Position numbers and translations under genes: made by a program. Shown here in pieces: positions 47,719 through 59,140 of a stretch of 64,000 nt of DNA (its first letter is position 1; the number at the start of each line of letters is the position of its first letter). The stretch covers positions 15,629,828-15,693,827 of the forward strand of contig CM023540.1 of the NCBI GenBank assembly GCA_013350335.1, written 5' to 3'. The stretch is from Chimonanthus salicifolius (lineage: Eukaryota > Streptophyta > Magnoliopsida > Laurales > Calycanthaceae). Below the pieces are notes generated by a model. That model had not been told where the DNA came from. It was given only the letters and a program-made list of their open reading frames with translations, and did no database searches.

Positions 47719-48675
47719 TATATGGGTGGAAACCAATTTACAGGGCCCATACCAACTTCATTGTTCAACACCTCTTGGGTCTAAGGACTTTATTTTCGCC
47801 ACAGGTTTACTAGATCTATTCCTTCCAATTTAGGAAATCTGCAGTCTTTGGAGGGTGAGTTTCAACTGAAATTTGCGGGGGAACATTGGAACTAAAGGTC
47901 TCCAACTCTTTCTCTACCGTGACACCACCAGGTTTACTGGATCTATTCATTTGGTCAGGCCTTTGTTAAAGAGATTACTTACCATATCTTTCATTTACGC
48001 CCTATTTCTTTGACCCTCTGCTGAAGGAGGTCTTCAACTGGAAAACAGAAATACAAAGGAGAGAGAGCTGCAAAACAAAGAGATGAGGAACTATTTTTAG
48101 AGGCATTGTCCAAGGAGTAGAATGTGGAAGTGGGTTTCCATCCGCTGCAAATTCCGACCAGTGGAGCCTTGCTAGCAGTTGGAAGGCTTCCTCAGAGAAC
48201 ATGGCCTAGTGAGGAAGAAAACGCTCCCTTTCTTAATTATGAACCGGCAAATGGTGATGATGACGACAAAGAGGCGAGAAGGAAGACAGTAGGCCACAAT
48301 CCCGTCGACTGCTCTAACGGCGACAAGCACTGGAGTGAGTTGTAGTGTTTGGGCTGATAGGAAGCAGAGAATCCTCTGCAGGAATTTTGCAAAAGAACGG
48401 GAAAAAAGAGAGAAAAGAGGGAATAAGAAGACAGGGGAAAAGAAATGAGAGAGGGACAGTAAGAGGTACTGTTGGTTCAGAAAGGGAAAACAAAGAGAGG
48501 GAGAGGAAGAAAGGGAGAAGAAATAGAGAATAAGGGGAACTGCTATGTTGGCTGATCTGAAACACAAACACTGCAACACGACAGTGGTGATGGCTCTCAG
48601 GCAGAAGGAACAACAACGGCAAGATTTCTCCAGGTGTGACAGGCAGCACGAAGCATCAACTTGATAGTAGTGGCA
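47719..48675. other. Unassigned stretch between solo LTR and hAT element
   Basis: GC-richer than its surroundings, with overlapping open frames at 48124..48649 that look compositional (pyrimidine-rich) rather than coding. It may be the remains of a gene 5' region. Confidence 0.35.
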
Positions 48676-48849
48676 GTCGTGGCTAGGGTCGGCCCTGAGA
48701 TTTCAGGGGCCCTAGGCGAACTCTAGAAAAATGGGCCTTTTATACACTCACAAAAAATAAAATCATACATTTTTTTTTACGAAGTGTGAAACATTTAAAT
48801 AAACATCATAATCAAATTTATAGCAAAATATTATTTAAAATTTTCGATC

Positions 48850-49168
48850 TTCAGATGCAAAATTACTAATTAAATTACTATATTCTAGTTTTTTTAACAT
48901 TTTTTTTTTCAATGGATAATATAGTTAATCCATTCAATCTTTCTTATGACATTGTAGACCGAAGATAAGATTTTATCAGTTTTAACTTTGACAAACTTCT
49001 TTCTGCAGAGGTAATTGTAACGGGTGTAGTCAACATTATTCTATAAGCAATCCATACATTTGGAAAATAACAATTCATTCTTTTTATATAATTTAGCACT
49101 TCAATTATTTCTTTTAATTCTTTTCGTACTGTATCTTTTATTATATTCGAGTCCAACACTAATGCCAA
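48850..49168 (-). pseudogene. hAT transposase C-terminal dimerisation domain remnant
   Basis: The minus strand encodes PNVWIAYRIMLTTPVTITSA, ERSLSKLKLIKSYLRSTMS, a stop (TAA), then ERLNGLTILSIEKKML and LISNFASEDRK. This is the conserved hAT C-terminal region (xAERSFSKLKLIKxYLRS, then LNGLAxLSIE). The stop replaces a usual Gln, and the catalytic core upstream is gone. Confidence 0.85.
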
Positions 49169-49969
49169 TTCTCATTCAAAACGAAGATATTATTATTATT
49201 TAATTTTTCAATTTTTCTGAATTTTTAAAAAAATTAAAAAATTTCTTAATTATAATGACTTATACTTGTATATTACGTCTAATAAAATCTACATTGATCA
49301 GATGAATAAAGCTATGTTTTTTCATCTCTTCAAATTTAAAAGCTTTAAATTATTTTTAATTCAAAATTACCAACTAAATATAGGTTTCTCTTTCGCTCTA
49401 TTTAGATGATACATATATTTTAAAATATTTGTTATTAATTAAAAGTATTGTTATTTTCATTATTATTATTATTAAACTCAATAAAATGAGGATTATAATA
49501 ATTATTATTATGATTGTTACTATCATTATTTTAATTTTTTAAGTTTAAATTGAGTAGAAAAATTATCAATATATAAATTTCTAATTTTGAGTATTTTAAA
49601 TTCGAAATAGTTAAAAATAGTCAAATGATTTCAAGTGGTAGTAACTTAAAAGTCATAAACAGAATTAGTTGGGATTTGAAGACCGCTCTATTTAGATGAT
49701 ACGTATATTTTAAAAGATTCTTTATTAATTAAAATTATTGTTATTTTCATTATTATCATTAAACTCAATAAAAATGAGAATTATAATAATAATTATTATG
49801 ATTGTTACTATCATTAAAAGATGATACATATATTTTAAAAGATTCTTTATTAATTAAAATTATTGTTATTTTCATTATTATTATTAAACTCAAAAGATTC
49901 TTTATTAATTAAAATTATTGTTATTTAAAATTATTATTATTAAACTCAACAAAAATAGAAATTATTATG

Positions 49970-50038
49970 TAGACAGCAAGATTTGATACCAGGTCTCTCA
50001 TATGAATGACAAGTACCCTAACCAGCGTAGACTACAAT
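49970..50038 (-). repeat. tRNA-like segment (degenerate SINE head)
   Basis: The minus strand reads CTGGTTAGGGTACTTGTC...GAGACCTGGTATCAAATCTT, matching A-box and B-box spacing of a tRNA-derived promoter, but it cannot form an intact tRNA. It lies inside the hAT element. Confidence 0.5.
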
Positions 50039-50896
50039 GGATACGAGCCTTTTTATTTGCATTATTAATTATTTAATAAATAACAAAAGACCTTATGGAC
50101 TTGGGGGCCCTCTTTATTTGGGGGCCCTAGGCGACCGCCTACTTCACCTATAGCCAGGGCCGGCCCTGGTCGTGGCTGTAAAGAGAGAGAAAAAGAAGAA
50201 AGTAGAAAAGAAATAAGAGAAAATACAACAGTCCTGCTAATTGAGAGAGAGAGAGCGCGTCCGCGAAGGGAAGTTGTAGAAGGGATAAAAACGGAAATAT
50301 AAAAAATAATTAAAACTTCTGTGCAAGATGAAAGAATAGTTCCGTGTGAGTAACATTAGCCACAGTTTTATTGTTAGATTAAGATCTTCAATTCAAATTA
50401 GAAAGAAGAAGAAGAATCTCATGAAGAGAAAGTGAAGAGAGCCTTTAAAAACAATCTCTGGCTGTTAAATCGAAGCCTTTTTTTATTTAAATTCAAAATT
50501 TATATTTAAGCGCTTGACTTATAAGAGTGACGTTTAAATTAATTATTGAGATTTTTTTGACGAAAATACTTCAAAAATTGTAATTTTGTGTTAGAGCGCT
50601 TCTAGAAATTTTAATCAAGTGAGAGTGTCTCGTACGCCCAAACTTTTTTTAGAGGAAAAAAAAACCCATACACTTGAGCACTATAAAGCTTTCTTTTTAA
50701 ATGTGTATTTATTGGCACATAAATTGTATTACTAATTCATAAATTATGTTACTTGCGCATAAATTGCATTACTAGCACATAAATAACAACGCTATCCAAA
50801 ACTAGTGCATAAATTGCGTTACGACCACAATATACTAGCTCATGTTTTGTTTCTTTTATATATATTAATTTAAAATTTAAATAAGACATAAAAGTA

Positions 50897-50970
50897 ATTC
50901 TAGTTCAGTGGTAAAAATATTTGTTTCTCATATAAATGATCTAGATCGAAATCTTGGTGATGGTTATTTT
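50897..50970 (+). repeat. tRNA-like segment, left arm of foldback
   Basis: TCTAGTTCAGTGGTAAAAAT ... GATCTAGATCGAAATCTTGG has A-box and B-box-like elements. A further partial copy starts near 51297. Confidence 0.55.
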
Positions 50971-52005
50971 TTTTTCATTTTTTTGAAAAAGAATGAGTAA
51001 TAATTAAGAGGTGTTCATTTGTAGGAGCCCGACCTAACTAAATGGGCTTGGACAAAGATTTTTTGTTTGACAGGTTGGGCTCAGACTTTTAAACCAAGCA
51101 TAATTAAGTACAAGCCCAACGGGTAATAAGTAAAAGCCCGAGCCCAAGTCTGACCTAAATAAATGGAACACCCCTTAAATAAGTAGGAACACTATCGAAA
51201 ACTAGCCCTTAAGTTGTGTTACTACAACATGTTATTATCACTACATGTTTTGTTTCTTTTATATATATTATTTTATAATTTAAATAAGACATACAAGTCA
51301 TTGTAGTTTAGTAGTAAAAATATTTGTTTTTTCATTTTTTTTGAAAAAAATAATGAGTAATAATTAAGGGGAATTTATTTGTCCGAACCTGACCTAAATA
51401 AACGGGTGGGGCTCGGAATTTTAAGCCCAAAGACAATTAAGTTCAAGGGCAACGAACTTTAAGTAAAGGTCCTGAGCCCAGGTCTGACCTAAATAAACGG
51501 GCTTTAACGAAGAATTTTGTTCGACAAACCAAGCTCGAATTTTTACTTAAAGCCTGTTCAGGTCGAACTCGGTCTGTCAGACAAAAATCTTTCTCGAAAC
51601 CTGCTTATTTAGGTCAGGGCTAGGTTCAGTCCTTTACTTAAAGCCCGTTGAGACCCATTGGATCATACTTAACTGTGCTTGGACTTAAAAAAATAATTGG
51701 CCTGAAAAGTCCAAGCTTGAGCCGTTGAACAAAAAATCTTTATAGACGTCCATTTATTTAAGTCGGATATAGGCAAATGAACACCCCTTATTATTATTCA
51801 TTTATTTCAAAAAATTGTCCAAGCATAGTTAAATATGATCCTCACGGGCCTCAACGGGCTTTAATTTAAAGCCCAAGCCCATCCCTTCAAACAAAAAAAT
51901 CTTTGTCCATGCTTGTTTAATTATATCAGCTCGGACAAATGAACACCTCTTAATTATTACTCATTCTTATTAAAAAGATAAAAAAAGTACAAATGAAAAA
52001 AAATA

Positions 52006-52077
52006 GCCATCAACAAAATTTGAACCAAGTTCACTTATATGAAAAAACAAATACCTTTTTCACTAGAATACAATGAC
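52006..52077 (-). repeat. tRNA-like segment, right arm of foldback (inverted)
   Basis: The minus strand reads CATTGTATTCTAGTGAAAAA ... GAACTTGGTTCAAATTTTG, the inverted partner of 50897..50970. Confidence 0.55.
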
Positions 52078-52480
52078 TTTTATATCTTATTTAGACTATA
52101 AAATAATATATAAAAGCAAAAATATGTGCTAAGATATATCCCTTGTAATGCAATTTATACGCTAGTTTTGGATAGCGTTGCAATTTATGCACTAGTAATA
52201 TAATTTATGCATTAGTAATGTAATTTATGCATTAGTAAGACAATTTATGCGCTGCCCAGACAATTTATGAACTAGTAGGTACATATTTAAAGAAATTTTC
52301 AATGCACATCAACGTATGAGTATCTTTTCATCTAAAAAATGTCTCATTGAGCATACGAGACACTCTGACCCAGAATAAAATTTTAAGGCAAGATTATAAT
52401 TTTTGAAATATTTTCATAAAAAAATCCATTAATTATTTTAAATTTTGAGTCTGTTATCTCTGATTTCCAAATCAATGAAA

Positions 52481-52894
52481 TGCGACTTTAAATTCAATTG
52501 CATTCAAAGTGAACCAACTTAAAATTGCCACTACCTTCTATTTTCAACACCCTCTCTTACATTTATATTAAAACGAAAAAGGTTTTCATCATACCCTAAT
52601 ATGATTTCGATTTCTTTTCTAACAAACAATAATTCTTCCTGTTAAATCAATAAATTCCAAAAGTATTTGATGTGGGACAAAAACTGACCAATTCGAATTC
52701 AAGACCTGATTAAAGCTTACCTCTTCAAAACGGGAACAAATACTCAAAAGGGAATGTTTTCAAGTAGAACTCCAATTGCGGCCAAAGGAATTGGTGGAGT
52801 TTCCAAACAGGATAACACCTCAGCTGACGGTTGCTCATTATAGAAGGAAGGACCACTCTGGGTGAGACAAAGACGTAAACACATACGGATACAA
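52481..52894. other. Flank left of the MULE
   Basis: Adjoins the MULE TSD and, before that insertion, was continuous with the region upstream of the F-box pseudogene (59651 onward). No exon recognised. Confidence 0.4.
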
Positions 52895-52903
52895 GTTTTC
52901 TTT

Positions 52904-53394
52904 GGCTCTGCATTTAGACACCCCCAGAATCTGTTACCAGACACTGCATTTCAAATTTTGAGTGAAAATTACATTTCTGCCCTTCTCCGCTAAATCGTCT
53001 GATCGATTTTGCAACGTATTTTCGCTTCGATCGATCGATATATCAGACAGTTCATTTTCGAATCGATCGATTGATCTTAACACGATTTAATCGATCGCAT
53101 GGCCCTATGGGATCGTGCTATCGATTTTAACTGAGAGGTCGACATTTTGACAGTCTACCTCTCCTCTCAAGATCGATCGCATGATCCCAATGATCAATCG
53201 ATCGATTGTAACCCATTTAAGATTGATCGCACGATCACAGAGGATCGTGCGATCGATTTTAACTGAGAGGTCGACAGTTTGACAGTCGACCTCTTCTCTC
53301 AAGATCGATTGCATGATCCTATGTGATCGATCGATTGATTGTTTGTTTAGGGAAAGATTGATCGCACGATCACAGAAATCGTGCAATCGATCGC
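52904..53394 (+). repeat. MULE left TIR with GATCGTGCGATCGAT hairpins
   Basis: About 490 bp, inverted relative to 59141..59641. It is filled with ATCGATCG, GATCGCACGATC and GAGAGGTCGACA...TGTCGACCTCTC motifs that form local hairpins. Confidence 0.88.
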
Positions 53395-53652
53395 AAACTT
53401 ATATATAAGCCACCGATCGATCTTTTCGCCCCTTTCCCTTAGTCGTGCGATTGAAATCGTAGAAACCAAAAACCCTTTCTCTTCTTCTTCTCCAATTGAT
53501 CGATCTACCCTTTCCTCTTCATCAAATCGACCGCACGATTCTCTAAATCGATTGATCTTCCCTCTCCCCTCTTCCAAAGTCGATCGATCTTGCCCTCTCC
53601 AAAAATCCTTTCTCTTCTTCTTCTCCAATCGGTCGACCAAACCGATTCTCCG

Positions 53653-55619
53653 TTACACCCCCTCTTTCCAGTTAGTATCCCAAGGGTCTACATTGAGAAG
53701 GAAAAAGTCTAAGGTGTCGGCTGCATCGAGAGAGAAGAGACCGAAATTGACGCAGACACCGACGGAGACGAAGACTTTTGACCCCAACCAGTTCAACTCT
53801 TTGGAAGGGGCCACATTGTACCAAGAGGATTTGTACTCTCGGCCGATGATCTTTGGTAAAATCATTGACCTTAGCTTTTTTCCACTATTTGAATTAAGAA
53901 TCCATGAATATATTGAGAGACTTGGTTGGGGTCAATTCTTGGGAATAAAAGATGATTTTTAAATTAGTGAAGGAAGTTTATGCAAATATGTCGGAAGACC
54001 GGACAAGACATTCCATAAAATCCAAAGTTAGAGGGATCGAAATTGAGATTTCAACTTCGGCACTAGACAGAATGTTTAAGTTTCCCATTGCCACTATTTC
54101 GAAGTATGAATCAAATTCATGGCCCACCGATGTTGTTGGATTCGTTTCCTCAGAGGCCATGACCCAAATGTAGGGCTGAGTGATAGTGCCAAAGGAGATA
54201 AGCCCGCGCTGATGGAGCTAACCCTACAAGTCCCGAATTGTATATTACATTATTAGGAAGAATATTTTACCTAGAAAATGACTTAGTAATCAGGTGTCGT
54301 ATTTTGATAGTTTCCTCATATGGTGTATTTTGAATGGCAAGCAAATTGATATCTTCTTCATCATCATAAAACACATGGTTGTTTGTCGTAAGATTAGAAA
54401 ATGTAGTCTTCCATACGGTTTATTTCTGTCTTATTTGTTTCGACAAAAATGAATCACCCTTCTCCTTCAAGAGAAAATAGCTTTGAAGAAAACCGATATA
54501 TTGGATGCGGCTACTTTGGGCAAGATGAGATTCAAAATCGATAATACACGTTTGGTTCTCAATGTAGAACATGCTCCTATTGAGGTTGAGGCACCTGAGG
54601 GGGAGGGTGACAGACCTGAAGTTGGGGGGATAGAGGTACCTGAAGTTCGGGGGACAGAGGCACCTGAAGTTGGGAGGGCAGATGCACATGATACTGGAGT
54701 CAGTATTATGCTAATTCTTGACAGCATAAAAAAACTGAATGAAAAAATTGATGTGAAATTTGCTGAGATGGAAGGAATGCTTATGGGAAGGCTTGAAGGA
54801 ATTATTGATGAGAAATTGCCTGAGATGGAAGGAAGACTTATTGGAATGCATGAAGGAATAGTTGACGATAAATTGGCTGAGATGGAAGGGAGGCTGAATG
54901 AAAAAATTGATAAGAAAAATGGTGAGTTGGTTGGAATGACGACGAGAAGGCTGAATAATTTGGAGAGTCAAGTGATAGATAGAATGAGAAACTCTGTTTT
55001 TTTAGTGCAAAGTGCAGGAATACGAACACAACTTGGACGCGAATCGTCATCCGGGATTGTAAAATGTTTCTTAAAGGAATCAATGATAAATCGATGGTGG
55101 GGGATTACCTCTTCGTCCACTGACACCTACTGAGGCTCATCCAACCGACACCACTGAGGTTCACCCGACTGGCACCACTCAACCTCGTCCGACTAGCCTC
55201 ATTGAGCCTCGTGCTACTGGCCCCATTCAGCCTCGTCCGACTGGCCCTACTCAGCCTCGTTCTACTGGCCCTTACTCAGCCTCGTCAGATTGGCACCATT
55301 TAGCCTGGTCCTACTGGCCCCACTCAGCCTCAGTCTCACTGGCTCCACTCAACCTCGTCTCACTGGCACCACTCAGCCTCGTCCTACTGGCACCACTCGT
55401 CAGGTGCGGTCAACTGGCCCCATTCAGAGTGCGACTAGGCGTCTTCCATTGGAACAACCTAAGTCTCTTGATACTGCACCAGCACCTCCTACATCTGCAC
55501 CAACACCTCCTTCATCGGCACCAGCACCTCCTTCATCAGATCCTACTCCTATTGATGTTGATGCACTTCCTTCATCTGCACCTGTTTCTACATCTGCCCC
55601 AGCTCCTGCCTCCAAGTAG
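53653..55619 (+). pseudogene. MULE-borne ORF with plant-transposon-associated domain, coiled coil and Pro/Thr-rich tail (frameshifted)
   Basis: Frame one gives RRKKSKVSAASREKRPK, then FNSLEGATLYQEDLYSRPMI and IIDLSFFPLFELRIHEYIER. A frameshift at the T run near 53956 moves to KLVKEVYANMSEDRT, VRGIEIEISTSALDRMFKFP. The pattern (RPI..GKxxDLxxF, LVxEFYAN, VRGxxIxxSxxxLxxxFxxP) is that of the putative plant transposon protein domain (I recall PF20167). After stops, 54483..55133 encodes a coiled coil with repeated EKLxEMEGRL units, and 55140..55619 a Thr/Pro-rich repeat tail. Function unknown; at least two lesions. Confidence 0.6.
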
Positions 55620-55682
55620 CCGTTGTATTTGAAATTTTTGTAATTTTCATATTTTGATATTCATATGTAAATGTTGTAAATT

Positions 55683-55810
55683 TTGAATGAACATGGTGAA
55701 TGTTTTCTTTTTATGACATCTTTTGTTATTTTGAATGAACACAGTGAATGGTTTCTTTTTATGACCTATTTCGTCTATTTGAATGAACATAGTGAATGAT
55801 TTGTTTGTAT
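55683..55810. repeat. ~57-bp imperfect tandem repeat, 3 copies
   Basis: TTTGAATGAACA(T/C)(A/G)GTGAATG followed by TTTCTTTTTATGAC recurs near 55683, 55733 and 55778, just after the stop of the plus-strand ORF. Confidence 0.65.
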
Positions 55811-55861
55811 GTAAATTTTGTAAACAACTAAATGAACATGTGACCCTTTGTCTGTCAGTAA

Positions 55862-56403
55862 ATATGGGAGCATTGAGTGGTCTGTCACTAAATATGGGAC
55901 CCTTGAGTGGTCTGACACTAAATATGGATTTAATGGTTTGTCGCTAAACATGGGACCTTTGAGTGGTGGTCTGTCACTAAATATGAGACCTTAGAGTGGA
56001 TTGTTGCTAAACATGGGACCTTTGAGTGGTCAGTCAACAAGTATGAGACCTTATAAATCAGATGGCCTGATTAAAGAAGAGTTTTAACCATTAGGGAGGA
56101 AGTTTGTCAAAGAATGCTGGAGTAAACAAGCACAGGTTGTTTACTCCAGCATTATTTGATAAACTCCTCACTAATGGGAAAAACTTTCTTTAACCAGACC
56201 ATCTGATTTATAAGGTCTATACTTGTTGACTGACCACTCAAAGGTCTCATGTTTAGCGGCAATCCACTCTAAGGTCTCATATTTAGCGACAAACCACCCA
56301 AAGGTCTCATGTTTAGCGACAAACCATGAAAATGTCTCATATTTAGTGACAGACCCATGCAAGGGTTTTATATTTCGTAACAAACCACTCAATGCTGGAT
56401 TTA
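55862..56403. repeat. ~540-bp palindrome (inverted 33-bp arrays) between convergent MULE genes
   Basis: Symmetric about ~56133. The innermost stem is a perfect 17-bp inverted pair (56113..56129 and 56137..56153, AATGCTGGAGTAAACAA) with a 7-base loop. The next ~90 bp of arms match almost fully. The outer arms carry about six diverged 33-bp units each (CTAAA(T/C)ATG(A/G)GACCTT...AGTGG). Being multiples of three, they read as an 11-residue repeat on the minus strand (KYETF.WFVA), not taken as a real protein. Confidence 0.85.
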
Positions 56404-56659
56404 TTTAAAATAACAATTGTTGCTTGAATACATACTTCAGTATATCGGAATGAAAATTAATACAACTTTTTTGCAAATAAAATACATTCTTGCAACTGAA
56501 TACATGCAAAAATGATAGACACCCATCACTGATTCCACCAATGCTGGAATTCGTCAGTATCTTTAAGATCACCAGATGTATATGTTGAATCGTCATAGAA
56601 GTCATAAGAACCAGTCGGCTGTGGAAAAAAGAGTACGTGTTAGTATTTTTCACCTTATT

Positions 56660-58758
56660 CTATATGAATGAAAATGTAAATATGTAGGTTATGTAAAAGC
56701 AACTTACTTTGGATAATTGAGACGAATTCGTTGCTTGCGATTCATGGAAATCATGAGGTTGCGATAAATCATTTAAATCTACACTGCATGATGCCTGTGC
56801 AGCACTTCTATTAGAACAGGTTCTCTTCGTATGACCAATATTTTTGCATAACCCACATCTTCTTCCATTCAATTAATTCTCTACAATCTCAAATACAAAA
56901 GGATCTCGTCTTGTAGATTTTTTATCATTTGAATTCTTTGAACCTGGATGATGTCCTCTGCTGTACTGCATAATAGGTTGGCTGATATGCATCTCATCAC
57001 TGACAAGATTTTGGATATGATATCGGAGCTCCTCTTGATCAAATGTAGACATATTTCCATATTTTTTTCTTAATGCCTTCCTAGTGTACATCTAATTCAT
57101 CCCCAGGTCGATTCATTTAATATTCAAGCCATCAAATAAAATCAAATCGATTCTCCATTGTTGATGGATCTAATCCAAATGTAACTTGTTCATCCATTAC
57201 ATTCTGTGAGCACAAGGTAAGCTCATGGAAGCTGTAAACTCATGTGTACAATTGGGTGAAAATGACATGTTTATGAGCATAACATATTGCTTGTAAACCT
57301 CAGACAATGCAAATTGTGATACTCTACCGTTCACTTCATCAAACAAAGGAATCGAAATAGTAAGAGTAAACTAGATTTTTTCATCCTCCATTTGAATATT
57401 GAAGTCTTGAAACTGATTTTCAATGGCATGGGATATCTTCTTTCGGACAACATATAGATCACTAGTGGAGTTAGCTATATATCGTTTAACACTGAATGTG
57501 CACCTTTCCACCCTTAAAGTTGCTGAATTTTGAAAATGTAAACTCCAACCGATCCATGCCTTGACGAATTGCTTCTTATGTGGGATCCATGTTCTTCTTA
57601 TATAATTCAGTGCATCCGAATAATCTCTAAAATCTTGTTTGAATGCCTAAAACGCTTCATTAAATGAAACTTCGGATGGAGACTCGACCAAGTCATTCCA
57701 TTGGGTCATAAATACATTCTATTCTTCCACTTTTTTGAAAAGAGGTTTACAATGAGCAAGAATATTATTTTTGATGTGCCAAATACACAAGATATGTACA
57801 GCATTATGGAACTTTGAATCAATAACATTCTTCAACGCCAAATCTCTATCGATCAAAAGAACTTGTCGATCATGATGGACTCTTAAGACCTTTTTAAACA
57901 TTTGTAACGCCCATACGTAATTTTTAAATTTTTCATTCCTCATAAATACAAAGTATGAGTAGAAATTCTTGTTGAAACTTGTGATACCAATGATATTAAG
58001 CAATAACATATGATATCTGTTGGTTTCGTAAGTGCAATCATGAGAAATACATTATTATAGCTCTTCGTAAGTACAATTGACAATGTATGTGTAAAGAAAA
58101 GATGAGATAAATGACCTTCACTATCATAATTGAGAAAATATTGGTAACCACCTTCTTGAAGATCTTCTAAGAAGGTTTTAATTGCAGTACGACCTCTAAG
58201 TTGCTTTTTTTCGAACCGAAGCAAAAAATTGTACAAATCAGTAGATGATACTTCAATCTCTAGATTCTCATTTCGAAGGGTCATCATAATTTGCCGAGAT
58301 GGTACATTGTTATTATGCATTTCAATGATCATTCTCTTCTCTTCATCTGAAAAACATCTTGTACTTGGATGACCTACTAATACGTTCGTGAGATCATGAT
58401 TGTGCTCCACATCTTTTATAGTCAACTTCCATGACCCATCAACAATTTGTCTCCCTTTCATTTCAAATGGACAATTAACAAGGCGATAATATATTTTCTT
58501 CTTCCTCTCATCATCTTTCAAATTAACTGTGCTACGATATGTACCCCCTCTATCGCAACCAAGAATAATTATATTACGTTTATTGCATAACCTTTTAATG
58601 GTAGCTATAAATCCTTGTGCAATAGAAACATCCTTAACATGTTTCACTAAATCATCGCGACTTGAAAAACACCTCTCAACAAAGTCATTGTCAACAATAT
58701 CATTCTCAACAATCTCATCATTTTCAACAAATGTGGATAAAATTCCTTCACAATCCAT
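56660..58758 (-). pseudogene. MULE transposase with FAR1-type DNA-binding domain, decayed
   Basis: From ATG 58758, residues ~30-125 form a FAR1/WRKY-GCM1 zinc domain (C68, C96 in CPFE, H119 and H121 in HNHD). RSTGCF-type and YxFLxRF segments follow. At ~58038, just before the first catalytic Asp (DCTYE), one base is missing and the frame shifts. The core resumes as LLLNIIGITSFNKNFYSYF, LLIDRDLAL (second Asp) and LCIWHIKNN (C-x2-H). Several stops follow (57650, 57370 areas). A terminal segment (57091..56660) keeps a zinc knuckle, CGLCKNIGHTKRTC, after another in-frame TAA. The length is typical for the family; it is inactive as read. Confidence 0.88.
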
Positions 58759-59140
58759 AGTACTATTTCAAAAAAAATTTGAGAGTCTTGGGTTTGAGAA
58801 AGAGTTACCTTTGATTTCGGTTCGGAGATTGAGAGAGTAGTTTCTGAGAGATACCTTCAAATCAATATAGGAGATTGAGAGAGTATCTTCAAATAGTCGA
58901 GTGGTTCGTTTTGGAAAGGGGGTTTGGGTTTAAGGGAAAATAGTTTGGAAAGGAGTTTGACTGAGAGGGGTATAGAAAGGGCTTTGAGGGAGAAGATTTT
59001 GAAATGGGAGACGTTTTGAGAGAGAAGATTTCAAAATCGGGATTTTAAGGGAGTAGGATTTCGAAAGGGGTGAGATGGAAACGAAGAGTGAAAGGGAAGA
59101 GGGGCGCGATTGAACTTATTCTTACTTTCGCGTGGAAGAT

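Larger units (their letters stand above)
48684..50168 (-). mobile_element. Decayed hAT transposon (1485 bp)
   Basis: Ends TAGGGTCGGCCCTGAGATTTC and GGGCCGGCCCTG with a perfect 8-bp TSD GTCGTGGC (48676..48683 and 50169..50176). It retains only the C-terminal end of the transposase plus AT-rich filler with internal duplications (AATTAAAATTATTGTTATT blocks, 49430..49960). Confidence 0.88.
50520..52480. mobile_element. ~2-kb foldback element, ends approximate
   Basis: 50560..50840 and 52180..52460 are inverted copies: shared GAGTGTCTCGTA, a TTTCAAAAATT.TAAT block and several GCATAAATTGC(A/G)TTACTA units. The inner arms carry tRNA-like segments and diverged copies of a motif with AGCCC, GACCTAAATAAA and GGGCTT. 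No ORF or TSD could be fixed. Confidence 0.65.

Noticed and set aside
48172..48649. Leu/Phe/Ser-rich minus-strand frames
   Set aside because: Pyrimidine-rich composition without domain, start context or splice support.
53105..53640. Frames across the left MULE TIR
   Set aside because: They arise from ATCGATCG-rich TIR sequence and have counterparts in the right TIR; not genes.
56171..56392. 73-residue minus-strand frame with 11-residue repeats
   Set aside because: By-product of 33-bp units in the palindrome; no independent evidence of coding.
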